This document shows, piece by piece, positions 40,944 through 49,797 of a DNA stretch of 64,000 nt; within the stretch, counting starts at the first letter, position 1; each line of letters begins with the position of its first letter. Source of the DNA: JAWLBY01 sp041687455 (GTDB lineage Bacteria > Pseudomonadota > Gammaproteobacteria > Xanthomonadales > Xanthomonadaceae); contig JAWLBY010000002.1 of NCBI GenBank assembly GCA_041687455.1, forward strand, positions 62,001 through 126,000. Direction: 5' to 3'. The translations under genes were made by a program, and so were the position numbers. The notes beneath the pieces were generated by a model. The model did not search any database. It had not been told where the DNA came from and saw only the letters and a list, made by a program, of their open reading frames with translations.

Positions 40944-41341
40944 GCTATGCACGCACCATGCGTCGCCTGGCCGACAAGCGCGCTGCCGCGTTTCCTGAGC
41001 GCCTGACGCCGGTGCCGGAATCCGAATGGCCGAAGACCGACGACAGCGCGCCGACTCGGTTCGCGGTGTGGCGCTCGCGTGAGTTCCTGGTGCAGGTGTA
41101 CGCCGCGCCGGCGGGCTCGGTCCGCATCTCGGTCAACCGCGTCGTGAAGGGCGTGGACGGCCGCTGGGTCGACGGCATCACGTGGGACGAGCTGCAGCGA
41201 ATCAAGGGCGAGATCGGCTACGCCGACTGCTGGGCTGCAGAGTATTTCCCGCCGGCCGCCGACGTCGTGAACGTCGCGAACATGCGCCACCTGTGGCTGC
41301 TGGACGCGGCGCCGCGCTGCGCATGGAAGCGAACGCCATGA
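40940..41341 (+). CDS. DUF7694-like phage protein (133 aa)
   Basis: ATG overlaps the previous stop (ATGA). The conserved part is RFAVWRSREFLVQVYAAPAG, then GITWDELQRIKGEIGYADCW and VVNVANMRHLWLL, typical of a widespread small phage protein whose function is unknown. It belongs to the early rightward operon, between the CII-like gene and the replication genes. Confidence 0.7.
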   Translation: MSYARTMRRLADKRAAAFPERLTPVPESEWPKTDDSAPTRFAVWRSREFLVQVYAAPAGSVRISVNRVVKGVDGRWVDGITWDELQRIKGEIGYADCWAAEYFPPAADVVNVANMRHLWLLDAAPRCAWKRTP

Positions 41342-41490
41342 ACGCGCTGCCGCGCGACTGTCGCCGCTTGCTGCGCTCTGTGGAGCGTCCTGTGGTCGTG
41401 CGCCTCTCGACGTTGGTGCTGGCCGCCGGCGCCTTGACCCTCTTGGCCGCGATCGGCGGCTTCGTGCTGTTCGGCCTACTGGAGGCCTGA
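41338..41490 (+). CDS. Single-pass membrane protein (50 aa)
   Basis: ATG at 41338 overlaps the previous stop. A basic N-terminus precedes one membrane helix (LVLAAGALTLLAAIGGFVLF). The function is unknown. Confidence 0.55.
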   Translation: MNALPRDCRRLLRSVERPVVVRLSTLVLAAGALTLLAAIGGFVLFGLLEA

Positions 41491-41493
41491 CCG

Positions 41494-42372
41494 ATGTCCG
41501 TGTCGAGCGACTGGATCAAGATGCGCAGTTCTCTGCAGACGCATCCGAAGGTTGTCCGAATTTTGTCCGCAACGAATGCGGACAAGTTTCGCGTTGTGGG
41601 TGGACTGCATGCGGTGTGGTCCGTGTTCGACGCGCATTCCGTCGACGGGAAGCTGCACGGTTACACGCCGGTCGCCCTCGATCACGTGATCGGTTGGCCG
41701 GGCTTCGCCGACGCGATGATCGCGGTGCGTTGGCTGCTCTGGGATGGTGAAGAAACCCTTTCGCTTCCGGAGTTTGGCGAGCACAACGGCAAGTCGGCGA
41801 AGCGCCGCGCCGAGGACACGAAGCGGAAGCGCGAGGGACGCGTAGCGGACAAGCCTCCGCAACGTGTCCGCAATTTGTCCGCAGATGGTGCGGACGAAAA
41901 GCGGACCAGAGAAAGAGAAAGAGAAGAGCTAGTAAGAGAGTCCCCCGCTAGCACTACCCATCCTGCAGCGCGCGACGCTGACGCCGCGGGCGCTCAGACG
42001 CCGGCCGGCGCTCAGCCCGAGGAAACGCCGCCCGGCGTCAATCCGGAAGCGTGGCGGCTCTACCGCGGCCATCTGTGCGCCAAGCGAGCTTGGTCGCTGC
42101 CGCGGCAGCAGCTCGCCTTCGGCCAGATCCGCTCGCTGCAGGTGCAGGGCACCGACGTCGACGCGGTGCTGATCTGGGCCACGACACGAAACCTCGCAGA
42201 CCTGCTCGACGCCGCCAGGCGGATGGCAGGCGATGCCCAACGGGAGCAATCCGATGCAGAACGCCGCCAACCTGGCGAGGGATGCGCTGACGCCGCGCTC
42301 CGCGTCATCCGCACCAACGGCCTCCACCGCGAACCGCCCGACGATGGCTGCCTCATCCCGCTCGAAGCTTGA
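41494..42372 (+). CDS. Phage replication initiator, O-like
   Basis: This 292-residue protein has an N-terminal winged-helix region (SDWIKMRSSLQTHPKVVRIL, HAVWSVFDAHSVDGKL), a basic linker, a charged low-complexity stretch (TREREREELVRES), and a C-terminal domain like replication proteins that load helicase (WRLYRGHLCAKRAWSLPRQQ). GGAGG precedes the ATG. It is followed by a P-like gene, so the pair corresponds to lambda O and P. An origin probably lies inside this gene, but I cannot see clear iterons. Confidence 0.7.
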   Translation: MSVSSDWIKMRSSLQTHPKVVRILSATNADKFRVVGGLHAVWSVFDAHSVDGKLHGYTPVALDHVIGWPGFADAMIAVRWLLWDGEETLSLPEFGEHNGKSAKRRAEDTKRKREGRVADKPPQRVRNLSADGADEKRTREREREELVRESPASTTHPAARDADAAGAQTPAGAQPEETPPGVNPEAWRLYRGHLCAKRAWSLPRQQLAFGQIRSLQVQGTDVDAVLIWATTRNLADLLDAARRMAGDAQREQSDAERRQPGEGCADAALRVIRTNGLHREPPDDGCLIPLEA

Positions 42373-43033
42373 GCTGCCGCTGCTGGCGGAGCTCTGGGTG
42401 CGGATGCACGTCGCGTTCCCGCACCGATGGGGCGCCGCCGCCGGCCAGACGCCGGATGGCGTGGCTGGCCGCATGTGGGCCGACCAGCTTGGCGGAATGA
42501 CTGCGGAGCAGATCGCCCGCGGATTGCGGGTGTGCCTCGATGCCGGCGATCGCTACCCGCCGGGCCCGGGCGAGTTCCGCGATTTCTGCCTCGGCGTGGT
42601 CCCGCTGGAGGACGTTGCCGTTGAGCTCGCGGATGGCGAGGGCGCGTACAGCCCATTCACGCGGCTGGTCGGGCGCTACCTCGACTGGGCGCGGTTCCGC
42701 GAAAGCGGCGGCCGGGATCAGGACGCCATCGCACGGCAGGCGTGGCGCCGTGCGCGGCGGGCGCTGCACAACGGCGAGCCGCTGCCGACAGCGCCGGTGG
42801 CCGCGATCGAGAAGCCGAAGGCGGCGCCGCCGGTACCTGCGGATCCGGAGAAGGTCGCGGCAGAGGTCGAGAAGCTGCGCGCGCTGTTCGGCCAGGCCGC
42901 CGAGCCGCTGGAGCGGGCCGAGGTTCCGCCCGGACTGTCGCCGGTCGAGCGCGAGGCGTACGAGAGCGAGCTGGCCGAGCACTACCGGCGGGTGGCGCGG
43001 GGCGGCGCGGTGTCAGAGGTGCAGCCGGCATGA
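42254..43033 (+). CDS. Phage replication protein P-like (helicase loader)
   Basis: This 259-residue product starts at ATG 42254, preceded by GGGAG, overlapping the previous gene by about 120 bp. The core (LWVRMHVAFPHRWGAA, MWADQLGGMTAEQIARGLRV, RYPPGPGEFRDFCLG) matches the lambda P family, which recruits the host DnaB helicase to the phage origin. A Pro/Ala-rich linker and an acidic C-terminal helix follow. Its stop overlaps the next start. Confidence 0.78.
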   Translation: MQNAANLARDALTPRSASSAPTASTANRPTMAASSRSKLELPLLAELWVRMHVAFPHRWGAAAGQTPDGVAGRMWADQLGGMTAEQIARGLRVCLDAGDRYPPGPGEFRDFCLGVVPLEDVAVELADGEGAYSPFTRLVGRYLDWARFRESGGRDQDAIARQAWRRARRALHNGEPLPTAPVAAIEKPKAAPPVPADPEKVAAEVEKLRALFGQAAEPLERAEVPPGLSPVEREAYESELAEHYRRVARGGAVSEVQPA

Positions 43034-43593
43034 CGATGACCGACTACCGCCGAGCACTGGTGCTGTACGTGCTGAGCCGCCTGCAGCGCGATGCGACGAG
43101 CCACGAGGTCGCCGAAGCGATGATCGGCGCGGCGCAGGCTGAGGGACACCCGGAAGCGTGCTGGCGCGGCATCACGCCGGCGAGCGCCGCGGCTCACCTC
43201 CGGCAGTTCGAATGCGACCACGCGATCAGCCGCGGCGAGGGCCGGCCGAACCGCAGGAACGGCAAGCCGGATCCGACGTGGCGAGCGAACGCCGGAACCG
43301 CGCCGACCATGCCGCCGCCGCCCGAGGGCGACGACGTTGACGTGCCGGTGGCGGCCCGTGCCGGCGAGCCGCAGCCGCTCGAACTGACGCCGCTCGAACT
43401 GCCGCCGCCAGAGCCGGTGGAGGCGAGCCCGTACGACGACATGACGCGCGACGAGCTGATCGCGACCTGCATCGCGCAGGACGAGGTACTCCAGGCGCTG
43501 CAGCGGGCCGACCGGGTGAAGGACGCGACGATCCGTTCGGCGATCGGCCGGATGAAGGCTCGGCTCGCCGATGCCGGGCTGGTGAACGCATGA
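43030..43593 (+). CDS. Phage protein of unknown function (187 aa)
   Basis: ATG overlaps the previous stop (ATGA). A helical N-terminal domain (YRRALVLYVLSRLQRDATSH, HLRQFECDHAISRGEG) resembles a small winged helix. The middle is Pro-rich and disordered (ELTPLELPPPEPVEA), and the C-terminus is coiled-coil-like (DDMTRDELIATCIAQDEVLQ). It is unrecognised, and the replication context suggests an accessory role. Confidence 0.6.
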   Translation: MTMTDYRRALVLYVLSRLQRDATSHEVAEAMIGAAQAEGHPEACWRGITPASAAAHLRQFECDHAISRGEGRPNRRNGKPDPTWRANAGTAPTMPPPPEGDDVDVPVAARAGEPQPLELTPLELPPPEPVEASPYDDMTRDELIATCIAQDEVLQALQRADRVKDATIRSAIGRMKARLADAGLVNA

Positions 43594-44102
43594 GCGGCGG
43601 TCTGCGGTACCCGAGCACCGCGGCGATGCCCGAGAGCATGCGTGCGCTCGCCGAGCGGCAGCTCGCTGGACCGGTAGTGCGCCAGGGCGATCTGCTCGAC
43701 ATGCAGGCAGAGGTGCTGAAGCCGAAACGTCGGCGTGGTCACTGCGAGCACCGCGAAGCGGTATCGCTGATGCAGATGGTCCGCTCGCACGAGCGTGACT
43801 GCCCTGATCTCGAGTTGCTGTACGCCGTGCCAAACGGTGGCGACAGACGGAAGGCGACGGCCGGGAAGATGAAGGCGGAAGGGCAGCGTGCCGGCGTGCC
43901 GGATTACGCGTTGCCGGTCTCGCGCGGCGCCTTCCACGGCCTGTACATCGAGCTGAAGACGCCGACCGGCGCGCCGAGCCGAGAGCAGAGGCGCTGGCTG
44001 CAGCGTCTGCGCGAGCAGGGCTACCGCGCCGAGGTGTGCCACGGCTGGCGTGCAGCGTGGACCGTGCTCTGCGACTACCTCGGGCTGCAGTGCCGACTGT
44101 GA
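43590..44102 (+). CDS. VRR-NUC domain nuclease
   Basis: This 170-residue protein has the VRR-NUC (restriction-endonuclease-like) core: E57 region, then PDLELLYAVPNGGDRRKATA, GVPDYALPVSRGAFHGLYIE, LKTPTGAPSREQRRWLQRLR and GYRAEVCHGWRAAW, with the PD...ELK catalytic residues in order. Phage VRR-NUC enzymes cut branched DNA and help replication or recombination. ATG overlaps the previous stop. Confidence 0.88.
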   Translation: MSGGLRYPSTAAMPESMRALAERQLAGPVVRQGDLLDMQAEVLKPKRRRGHCEHREAVSLMQMVRSHERDCPDLELLYAVPNGGDRRKATAGKMKAEGQRAGVPDYALPVSRGAFHGLYIELKTPTGAPSREQRRWLQRLREQGYRAEVCHGWRAAWTVLCDYLGLQCRL

Positions 44103-44332
44103 TGACGGAAACGCTTACCCGACCGGAACGCGCGCAGGCCTTTGCCGAGGCTCGGCGGATCGTCCGCGACGGCATCCGCGAGCGCGGCGGCTGTGCCTTC
44201 TGCACCCGCCGCGACCGGACGTTCGGCATTGGCCGGATCGCCACGTGCGGGCTTCACCCGCAGAAACAATTCCCACGCTGCGTCGGGCAGCCGGGCGGCT
44301 TCGAATTCGACGAGATCAGTGCACATGACTGA
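44102..44332 (+). CDS. Small phage protein with Cys motif (76 aa)
   Basis: ATG overlaps the VRR-NUC stop. CAFC and a later Cys-Gly-Leu-His and Cys (ATCGLHPQKQFPRC) could bind a zinc ion. The function is unknown. It is overlapped by the next gene. Confidence 0.6.
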   Translation: MTETLTRPERAQAFAEARRIVRDGIRERGGCAFCTRRDRTFGIGRIATCGLHPQKQFPRCVGQPGGFEFDEISAHD

Positions 44333-44588
44333 CGCACAGCAGCGATACCCGCATCCGCCCGCGCACCCGGCGGCCGTCGCCGACGGCTGCACGTGTCCGG
44401 TGTTGGACAACGCCAACGGCCGCGGCTGCGGCTTTCTGTCGGAAGACGGCGAGCCGGTGTTCATCGTGAACCTGAAATGCCCACGGCACGGGTCTGCGTC
44501 GCAGTTTCCGGAAGGCATGACGTTCGGTCGCGATCTGTCCGGGCCGGCGTACGGCGCCGCGGCTAGGCTCGACGAGAGGGTCGCGTGA
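44325..44588 (+). CDS. Small phage protein with Cys pairs (87 aa)
   Basis: ATG at 44325 lies inside the previous gene's 3' end. It contains CTCPVLDNANGRGCGF and KCPRHG, a possible zinc site with four cysteines and a histidine. The family is unrecognised. It ends on the start of the methyltransferase gene. Confidence 0.6.
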   Translation: MTDAQQRYPHPPAHPAAVADGCTCPVLDNANGRGCGFLSEDGEPVFIVNLKCPRHGSASQFPEGMTFGRDLSGPAYGAAARLDERVA

Positions 44589-46033
44589 TGGCCGACGGAT
44601 GCGTCGCCGACATCCGTGTGCGGCAGAAGCCGTTCCGCGCGGCTGACCTGTTCTGTGGCGCCGGCGGCTTCTCGACCGGCGCGAAGCGCGCTGCCCGGTC
44701 GATCGGCCGTGCGATGCAGCTCGTCGCGGTGAACCACTGGCCGGTCGCGATCGAGACGCATCGCCGCAACCACCCGGACGATGCCGAGCACACATACTGC
44801 GCGGACCTGGAATCGGCGTTGCCGCTGTCGCTGGTGCCGTGGGGCTACCTCGACCTGCTGCTGGCGTCGCCGTCGTGCGTGTTCCACAGCAGGGCACGCG
44901 GCGGCCGCCCGGTGCATGACCAGCAGCGCATGGATCCGTGGCACGTCATCCGCTGGTGCACCGAGCTCCGCGTCGCGCGGATCATCATCGAGAACGTGCC
45001 AGAGTTCATGGATTGGGGCCCGTGCTCGCTCGTCACCGGCCGGCCGATCGCGCGCCGCAAGGGCGAATACTTCCGCGCCTGGTGCGACGCGCTGAGCTCG
45101 ATCGGCTTCCGGATCGACTACCGCGTGCTGTGCGCCGCGGATTACGGCGACCCGACGACGCGGCAGCGCTTCATCCTGATCGGCCGCAGCGACGGCAAAC
45201 GGCTGCGCTGGCCGGAGCCTCGGTACGCGCGCGGCGGAGTGGTCGACCTGCTCGGCGAGCGGCAGCCGTGGCGCGCCGCTGCCGAGATCATCGACTGGTC
45301 GATGCCGGGTCGCTCGATCTTCGCCCGTTCGAAGCCGCTCCGCCCGAACACGGTGCGCCGCATCCTCGCCGGTGCGCTGCGCTACCACTGGCCGCGGCCG
45401 TACACCGACGCGCTGCAGGCGCTGCTCGACGGTCGGGAGCCCGTGCTCGACGTCACCGCCGAACAGGCGGCCGAGATCCAGCAGCGCATCGGCCACTTCC
45501 ATACCGGGCTCGTCATGGCCACCGGCGCCGGCGGCGCCGCGCGCGACCTGCAGCAGCCGATTCCGACCGTGACTGCCGGCGGCGACGGCGGTGCCCGGCC
45601 GCACTTCGCATACCCGCTGGTCGCGCCGTACTACGGCGGCGGCAGCGGCGAGACCAGCAAGCCGGCGACCGAGCCGCTGCCAGCGGTGACCACGAAGGCG
45701 CGCTTCGGCCTGGCCATGCCACTGATCGTGTCGACCAGCAACAGCAGCTCGACCGCCGCGCCGCGGTCTGCCGACCAGCCTCTCCGCACCATCACGACCG
45801 CGAAAGGCGGTGACATGGGCGTCGCGCAGCCGGTCATCGCCGGACACCGAATTGACATTCCGTACCGGATGCTCCACTGGCGCGAGCTGGCGCGCGCGAT
45901 GTCGTTCGACGACGAGGGCGAGGTCTACGCCTTCGCCGGCACCGGCGTCGAGATCACGAAGCAGATCGGAAACGCCGTGCCTGGCCGCATGGCCAAGGCG
46001 CTGGTGCACGCGCTGCTGGAGGATTCGCGGTGA
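44585..46033 (+). CDS. DNA (cytosine-5) methyltransferase, orphan phage enzyme
   Basis: This 482-residue C5 methyltransferase has motif I DLFCGAGGFS (21-30), catalytic motif IV with Cys98 in ASPSCVFHS (Ser in place of the more usual second Pro), motif VI ENVP (136-139), motif VIII in RQRFILIGR, and motif X QIGNAVP near the C-terminus. The large target-recognition part contains three related phrases (PTVTAGGDGG, PAVTTKARFG, RTITTAKGGD). No cognate restriction enzyme is adjacent, so it probably protects phage DNA from host restriction. The start is GTG 44585 or the ATG right after it. Confidence 0.93.
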   Translation: MMADGCVADIRVRQKPFRAADLFCGAGGFSTGAKRAARSIGRAMQLVAVNHWPVAIETHRRNHPDDAEHTYCADLESALPLSLVPWGYLDLLLASPSCVFHSRARGGRPVHDQQRMDPWHVIRWCTELRVARIIIENVPEFMDWGPCSLVTGRPIARRKGEYFRAWCDALSSIGFRIDYRVLCAADYGDPTTRQRFILIGRSDGKRLRWPEPRYARGGVVDLLGERQPWRAAAEIIDWSMPGRSIFARSKPLRPNTVRRILAGALRYHWPRPYTDALQALLDGREPVLDVTAEQAAEIQQRIGHFHTGLVMATGAGGAARDLQQPIPTVTAGGDGGARPHFAYPLVAPYYGGGSGETSKPATEPLPAVTTKARFGLAMPLIVSTSNSSSTAAPRSADQPLRTITTAKGGDMGVAQPVIAGHRIDIPYRMLHWRELARAMSFDDEGEVYAFAGTGVEITKQIGNAVPGRMAKALVHALLEDSR

Positions 46034-46425
46034 GGCGCCGCCACCGCGCCATCGGCCCGCCGACACCGGAGCAGCAGCGCCGGCAGGACGCAGCGCGCGA
46101 GCTCGGCTGTGTGATGTGCCTGCTGCTCGGCAACCTGCGGGCGTGCGGCCCGGTGCGCATCCACCATCGCACGACCGGAGACCTGCATGGCCAGAAGCAG
46201 CTCGGTCAGGACGCGTTCGTAGCGCTCGGCGACTGGCATCACCAGGGCGTTCTGTTCGAGGGCGAGACCGTCGACAGCATGCGACGCAAGTTCGGGCCGA
46301 GCCTGCACCACCACAAGAAGTCGTTCCTCGACGATATCGAGCTCCGGCTCTGCGAGCGCTCGACCGCCGCGCTGCAGGAACTACAGAACGCGCTGCTACG
46401 CCGCCGGGAGCAGGCCGCCGCATGA
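46030..46425 (+). CDS. Ref-like recombination nuclease (HNH-type)
   Basis: This 131-residue protein has CVMCLL followed by IHHRTTGDLHGQKQLGQDAF, LGDWHHQGV and GPSLHHHKKSF, matching the phage P1 Ref family, a RecA-dependent nuclease with an unusual His-rich zinc-binding HNH fold. ATG overlaps the methyltransferase stop. The neighbours (C5 methyltransferase, helicase/methyltransferase) suggest a DNA modification and recombination module. Confidence 0.8.
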   Translation: MRRRHRAIGPPTPEQQRRQDAARELGCVMCLLLGNLRACGPVRIHHRTTGDLHGQKQLGQDAFVALGDWHHQGVLFEGETVDSMRRKFGPSLHHHKKSFLDDIELRLCERSTAALQELQNALLRRREQAAA

Positions 46426-46595
46426 ACGCCAGGCGCAGACCACCGATGGCGCCAGAGCCGCCGATCCGGCTCGACGAGGACAACCCGCCGCCCGGGGTGG
46501 TCGTGCTGGAGGGCGAGGTGCTCGACCGATTCATCGAGCAGGCCATGCGGGATCGGCAGCGCGACAACAACAACCAGCGGAACCGCTCACGATGA
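46422..46595 (+). CDS. Small phage protein (57 aa)
   Basis: ATG overlaps the Ref-like stop, and its own stop overlaps the next ATG. A Pro-rich first half precedes an acidic/helical second half (GEVLDRFIEQAMRDRQRDNN). The function is unknown. Confidence 0.55.
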   Translation: MNARRRPPMAPEPPIRLDEDNPPPGVVVLEGEVLDRFIEQAMRDRQRDNNNQRNRSR

Positions 46596-49111
46596 CCGAC
46601 GAATACCGCCAGTTTCTGGAACAGAAGGTCCGCTTCGAACATGCGTGCGGGTTCGAGATCGACCCGTCGCGCGTGCACGCGATGGCCAAGCCGCACCAAC
46701 GCGATGCGATCGTGTGGGCTGTGCGTGGCGGCCGGCGGGCGCTGTTCGAGTCGTTCGGGCTCGGCAAGACGCTGCAGCAGCTCGAAATCGTTCGGCTGGT
46801 GCTGGAGTGCATCGGCGCCGCCGCGCGCGGGCTGATCGTGGCTCCGCTCGGTGTGCGGCAGGAGTTTCTGCACGATGCGGCGATGCTCGGCATACCGCTC
46901 CGATTCATCCGATCGACCGAAGAGGCCGCGGAACCTGGCGTCTACCTGACGAACTACGAGCCGGTGCGGGACGGCAAGGTCGACCCTAACCACTTCGATG
47001 TGGCCAGCCTCGACGAGGCCGACTGCCTGCGCAGCTACGGCAGCAAGACGTTCCAGACCTTCCTGCCGCTGTTCGACCGCGTGCGGTTCCGGTTCGTGGC
47101 CACGGCCACTCCGAGCCCCAACCGTTTCAAGGAGCTGATCCACTACGCCGGCTTCCTCGGGATCATGGACACCGGGCAGGCGCTTACGCGGTTCTTCAAG
47201 CGCGACAGCACGAAGGCGAATAACCTGACGCTGTACCCGCACAAGGAGGCGGAGTTCTGGCGCTGGCTCGCGACGTGGGCACTGTTCCTGCAGCGGCCGA
47301 GCGACCTCGGGCACAGCGACGACGGATACGACCTGCCTGAGCTGACAGTGCACTACCATGAGGTGCCGGTCGACCACAGCGCCGCCGGCGCCGACCGGGA
47401 CGGGCAGGGCCTGCTGTTCCGCGACGCTGCGATCGGCGTGCAGGGCGCGGCGCGCGAGAAGCGGGACACGCTGGCGGCGCGCATCGCGACGATGCAGCGC
47501 ATCCTCGCCGCCGATCCGGACAGTCACTACATCCTCTGGCACGACCTCGAGGATGAACGCGCGGCGATCGAGACCTCGGTGCCGACGGCCGTGAGCATCT
47601 ACGGCAGCCAGGACCTCGATGAGCGCGAGCAGCGCGTCGTCGACTTCAGCTCTGGCCGGTTCCAGTACCTGGCTGCCAAGCCGGTGATCGCCGGCGCCGG
47701 CTGCAACTTCCAGCGGCACTGCCACAAGGCGATCTTCCTCGGGATCGGCTTCAAGTTCCGCGACTTCATCCAGGCGATCCACCGCATCCAGCGCTTCCTG
47801 CAGCAGCACCCGGTCGAGATTCACCTGATCTACGCCGAGAGCGAACGGGAGATTCTGCGGACGCTGCAGTTGAAGTGGGCGCAGCACAAGACCATGGTGG
47901 CCAAGATGAGCGAACTGATTCGGGAACACGGGCTGTCGGCGCAGGCGATGGCGATGGCGCTGACGCGATCGATCGGCGTGGAGCGGATCGAGGTCAGCGG
48001 CACCGGCTGGCTGGCGGTGAACAACGACTGCGTGATCGAGACGCGGGCGATGGTGGAGAACAGCGTCGACCTGATCGTCACGTCGATCCCGTTCGCCAAC
48101 CACTACGAATACACCCCGAGCTACAACGACTTCGGGCACACGGACGACAACAGCCACTTTTGGGAGCAGATGGATTTCCTGACGCCGCAGTTGCTCAGGG
48201 TTCTGTCGCCGGGAAGGATCTATTGCTGCCACGTGAAGGACCGAATCAACTTCGGCAACGCCACCGGCGCGGGCGTGCCGACTGTGTCGCCGTTCCACGC
48301 CGAAGCGCTGTTCCACGGGCGCAAACACGGGTTCGACTACCTCGGCATGATCACCGTGGTCACCGACGTCGTCCGCGAGAACAACCAGACCTACCGGCTC
48401 GGCTGGTCGGAGCAATGCAAGGACGGCACGAAGATGGGGGTGGGATCGCCCGAGTACATCCTGATCTTCCACAAGCCGCAGACGGATCGGACCCGCGGCT
48501 ACGCCGACGTTCCGGTGACGAAAGAGAAAGCGGCCTACAGCCGCGCGCGCTGGCAGGTCGACGCCCACGCATTCTGGCGAAGCAGCGGCAACCGGTATCT
48601 GCGGCCGGAAGAGCTTGCGGAACTTCCTGCCGACGTGCGCTCGAGGATGTTTACCGAGTTCAGCCTCTCCGCGGTGTACGACTACCAGCATCATGTGAAA
48701 GTCGGCGAAGTGCTGGATGATCGCGGCGCGCTGCCGAGTACCTTCATGTCGCTGGCTCCTGGGAGCCACCATCCGGACGTCTGGCACGACGTGAACCGGA
48801 TGCTGACGCTCAACGGCGACCAGAGCAGGCGCGGGTTGGAGCACCACGTGTGCCCACTGCAGTTCGATATCGTGGACCGCCTGATTGAGCGCTACAGCAA
48901 CTCAGGCGACCTCGTATTCGATCCGTTCGGCGGGCTCGGGACGGTGCCCGTTCGGGCGCTGGCGCTGGGGCGCCGTGGGCGGTGCGTCGAGCTCAACACC
49001 AGCTACTTCTTTGACAGCGTGAAGTACCTTGAGGCTGCGGAGCGGGCGGCGTCCATGCCTGGCCTGTTCGACGCGATCGAAGTCCAGCATGCACAGGAGC
49101 GCGCAGCGTGA
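46592..49111 (+). CDS. SNF2-like helicase fused to N6/N4 DNA methyltransferase
   Basis: This protein has 839 residues. The N-terminal half is an SF2 helicase: Walker A FGLGKT (55-60), DEAD box (141-144), motif III ATATPSPN (170-177) and a motif VI-like QAIHRIQRF. The C-terminal half is a beta-class methyltransferase: motif IV SIPF (498-501), where the usual form is SPPY or DPPY, comes before motif I DPFGGLGT (777-784). Such fusions occur in phages and could couple translocation to methylation. The Ile in motif IV may alter activity. It is overlapped by four bases at both ends with neighbours. Confidence 0.88.
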   Translation: MTDEYRQFLEQKVRFEHACGFEIDPSRVHAMAKPHQRDAIVWAVRGGRRALFESFGLGKTLQQLEIVRLVLECIGAAARGLIVAPLGVRQEFLHDAAMLGIPLRFIRSTEEAAEPGVYLTNYEPVRDGKVDPNHFDVASLDEADCLRSYGSKTFQTFLPLFDRVRFRFVATATPSPNRFKELIHYAGFLGIMDTGQALTRFFKRDSTKANNLTLYPHKEAEFWRWLATWALFLQRPSDLGHSDDGYDLPELTVHYHEVPVDHSAAGADRDGQGLLFRDAAIGVQGAAREKRDTLAARIATMQRILAADPDSHYILWHDLEDERAAIETSVPTAVSIYGSQDLDEREQRVVDFSSGRFQYLAAKPVIAGAGCNFQRHCHKAIFLGIGFKFRDFIQAIHRIQRFLQQHPVEIHLIYAESEREILRTLQLKWAQHKTMVAKMSELIREHGLSAQAMAMALTRSIGVERIEVSGTGWLAVNNDCVIETRAMVENSVDLIVTSIPFANHYEYTPSYNDFGHTDDNSHFWEQMDFLTPQLLRVLSPGRIYCCHVKDRINFGNATGAGVPTVSPFHAEALFHGRKHGFDYLGMITVVTDVVRENNQTYRLGWSEQCKDGTKMGVGSPEYILIFHKPQTDRTRGYADVPVTKEKAAYSRARWQVDAHAFWRSSGNRYLRPEELAELPADVRSRMFTEFSLSAVYDYQHHVKVGEVLDDRGALPSTFMSLAPGSHHPDVWHDVNRMLTLNGDQSRRGLEHHVCPLQFDIVDRLIERYSNSGDLVFDPFGGLGTVPVRALALGRRGRCVELNTSYFFDSVKYLEAAERAASMPGLFDAIEVQHAQERAA

Positions 49112-49701
49112 CCTATCGGCAGCGATCGACATTACCGTTCACGAACGAGCCGCGCGGTGCCCTCGAGCTGCTCGGCACATTGGCCGGCGAGACGACGTAC
49201 CGTCGGCCGGCGCAGATCCGCGAAACGCCGCCGCCGGTTGAAATTGCCGGTGCGCTCGGCATGGTGAGCCATCGGCTGGGTGCGTTGATCGCCGAGGCTG
49301 TCGCCACGCGTAACGAGTCGATGGTGGGCATGATCGTTCTGCGCGCGTACCGCGGCGCACTGCGTCGGATCGCGGCTGAGCCCGGCCCAGGCGTTTCACT
49401 CGGCGCGCCGGCGGATCGGTGGCGCGTGCGGATCGTGCTCTACGACGCGGTGCAGGACCTACTGTTCCCGGAGCGACAGATGTCGCTGCGCGACGTTGCC
49501 ATGCGAGCGAAGATGCGGAAGTCCACCTACATGCGTCTGTACAAAGCGCTGAAGGGCGACCTCGGCATGCAGATGGATGAAGCGCTGATCCAGTTGAAGT
49601 TGCGCCTCCGCCGGTCTGGCCATTCCGAAACTGGCCGCCGGGAAGATCCGAAATTGCCAGTTTCGGAACCGAATTTGACCGGGAACTCGTCGACTCCATA
49701 A
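49108..49701 (+). CDS. Phage HTH protein, possible late-gene regulator (197 aa)
   Basis: GTG at 49108 overlaps the helicase/methyltransferase stop. The protein has a helical N-terminus and a HTH-like segment (MSLRDVAMRAKMRKSTYMRL, YKALKGDLG). Its place just before the lysis genes suggests a Q-like activator or antiterminator, but I do not recognise the family. The 3' end codes through a strong inverted repeat (49623-49668). Confidence 0.5.
   Translation: MTYRQRSTLPFTNEPRGALELLGTLAGETTYRRPAQIRETPPPVEIAGALGMVSHRLGALIAEAVATRNESMVGMIVLRAYRGALRRIAAEPGPGVSLGAPADRWRVRIVLYDAVQDLLFPERQMSLRDVAMRAKMRKSTYMRLYKALKGDLGMQMDEALIQLKLRLRRSGHSETGRREDPKLPVSEPNLTGNSSTP
49623..49668. repeat. 13-bp perfect inverted repeat at the gene end
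   Basis: TTCCGAAACTGGC (49623-49635) and GCCAGTTTCGGAA (49656-49668) enclose 20 bases. There is no T-tract after it. It is upstream of the holin gene, so it may be a protein or antiterminator binding site or an RNA hairpin. Confidence 0.55.
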
Positions 49702-49755
49702 TTGGCCACTATGGCGGCGTGCGACCAACGCATGCGGCTGAGCCAATCGACCAGA

Positions 49756-49778
49756 AAGCCCCGCCGAGCGCGGGGCTT
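49756..49778 (+). terminator. Hairpin before the holin gene
   Basis: AAGCCCCGC (49756-49764) pairs with GCGGGGCTT (49770-49778), followed by CCAGTTTCTGGAG and the holin start. The T-tract is poor. The same hairpin plus GTTTCTG arrangement appears before the capsid and tail genes. Confidence 0.5.
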
Positions 49779-49797
49779 CCAGTTTCTGGAGCCGCGA

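Noticed and set aside
44075..48847. A 1590-codon open frame on the minus strand
   Set aside because: It is the complement of the C5 methyltransferase, Ref-like and helicase/methyltransferase genes. Its sequence is low-complexity Arg/His/Ala with no family pattern, as expected of antisense frames in GC-rich DNA.
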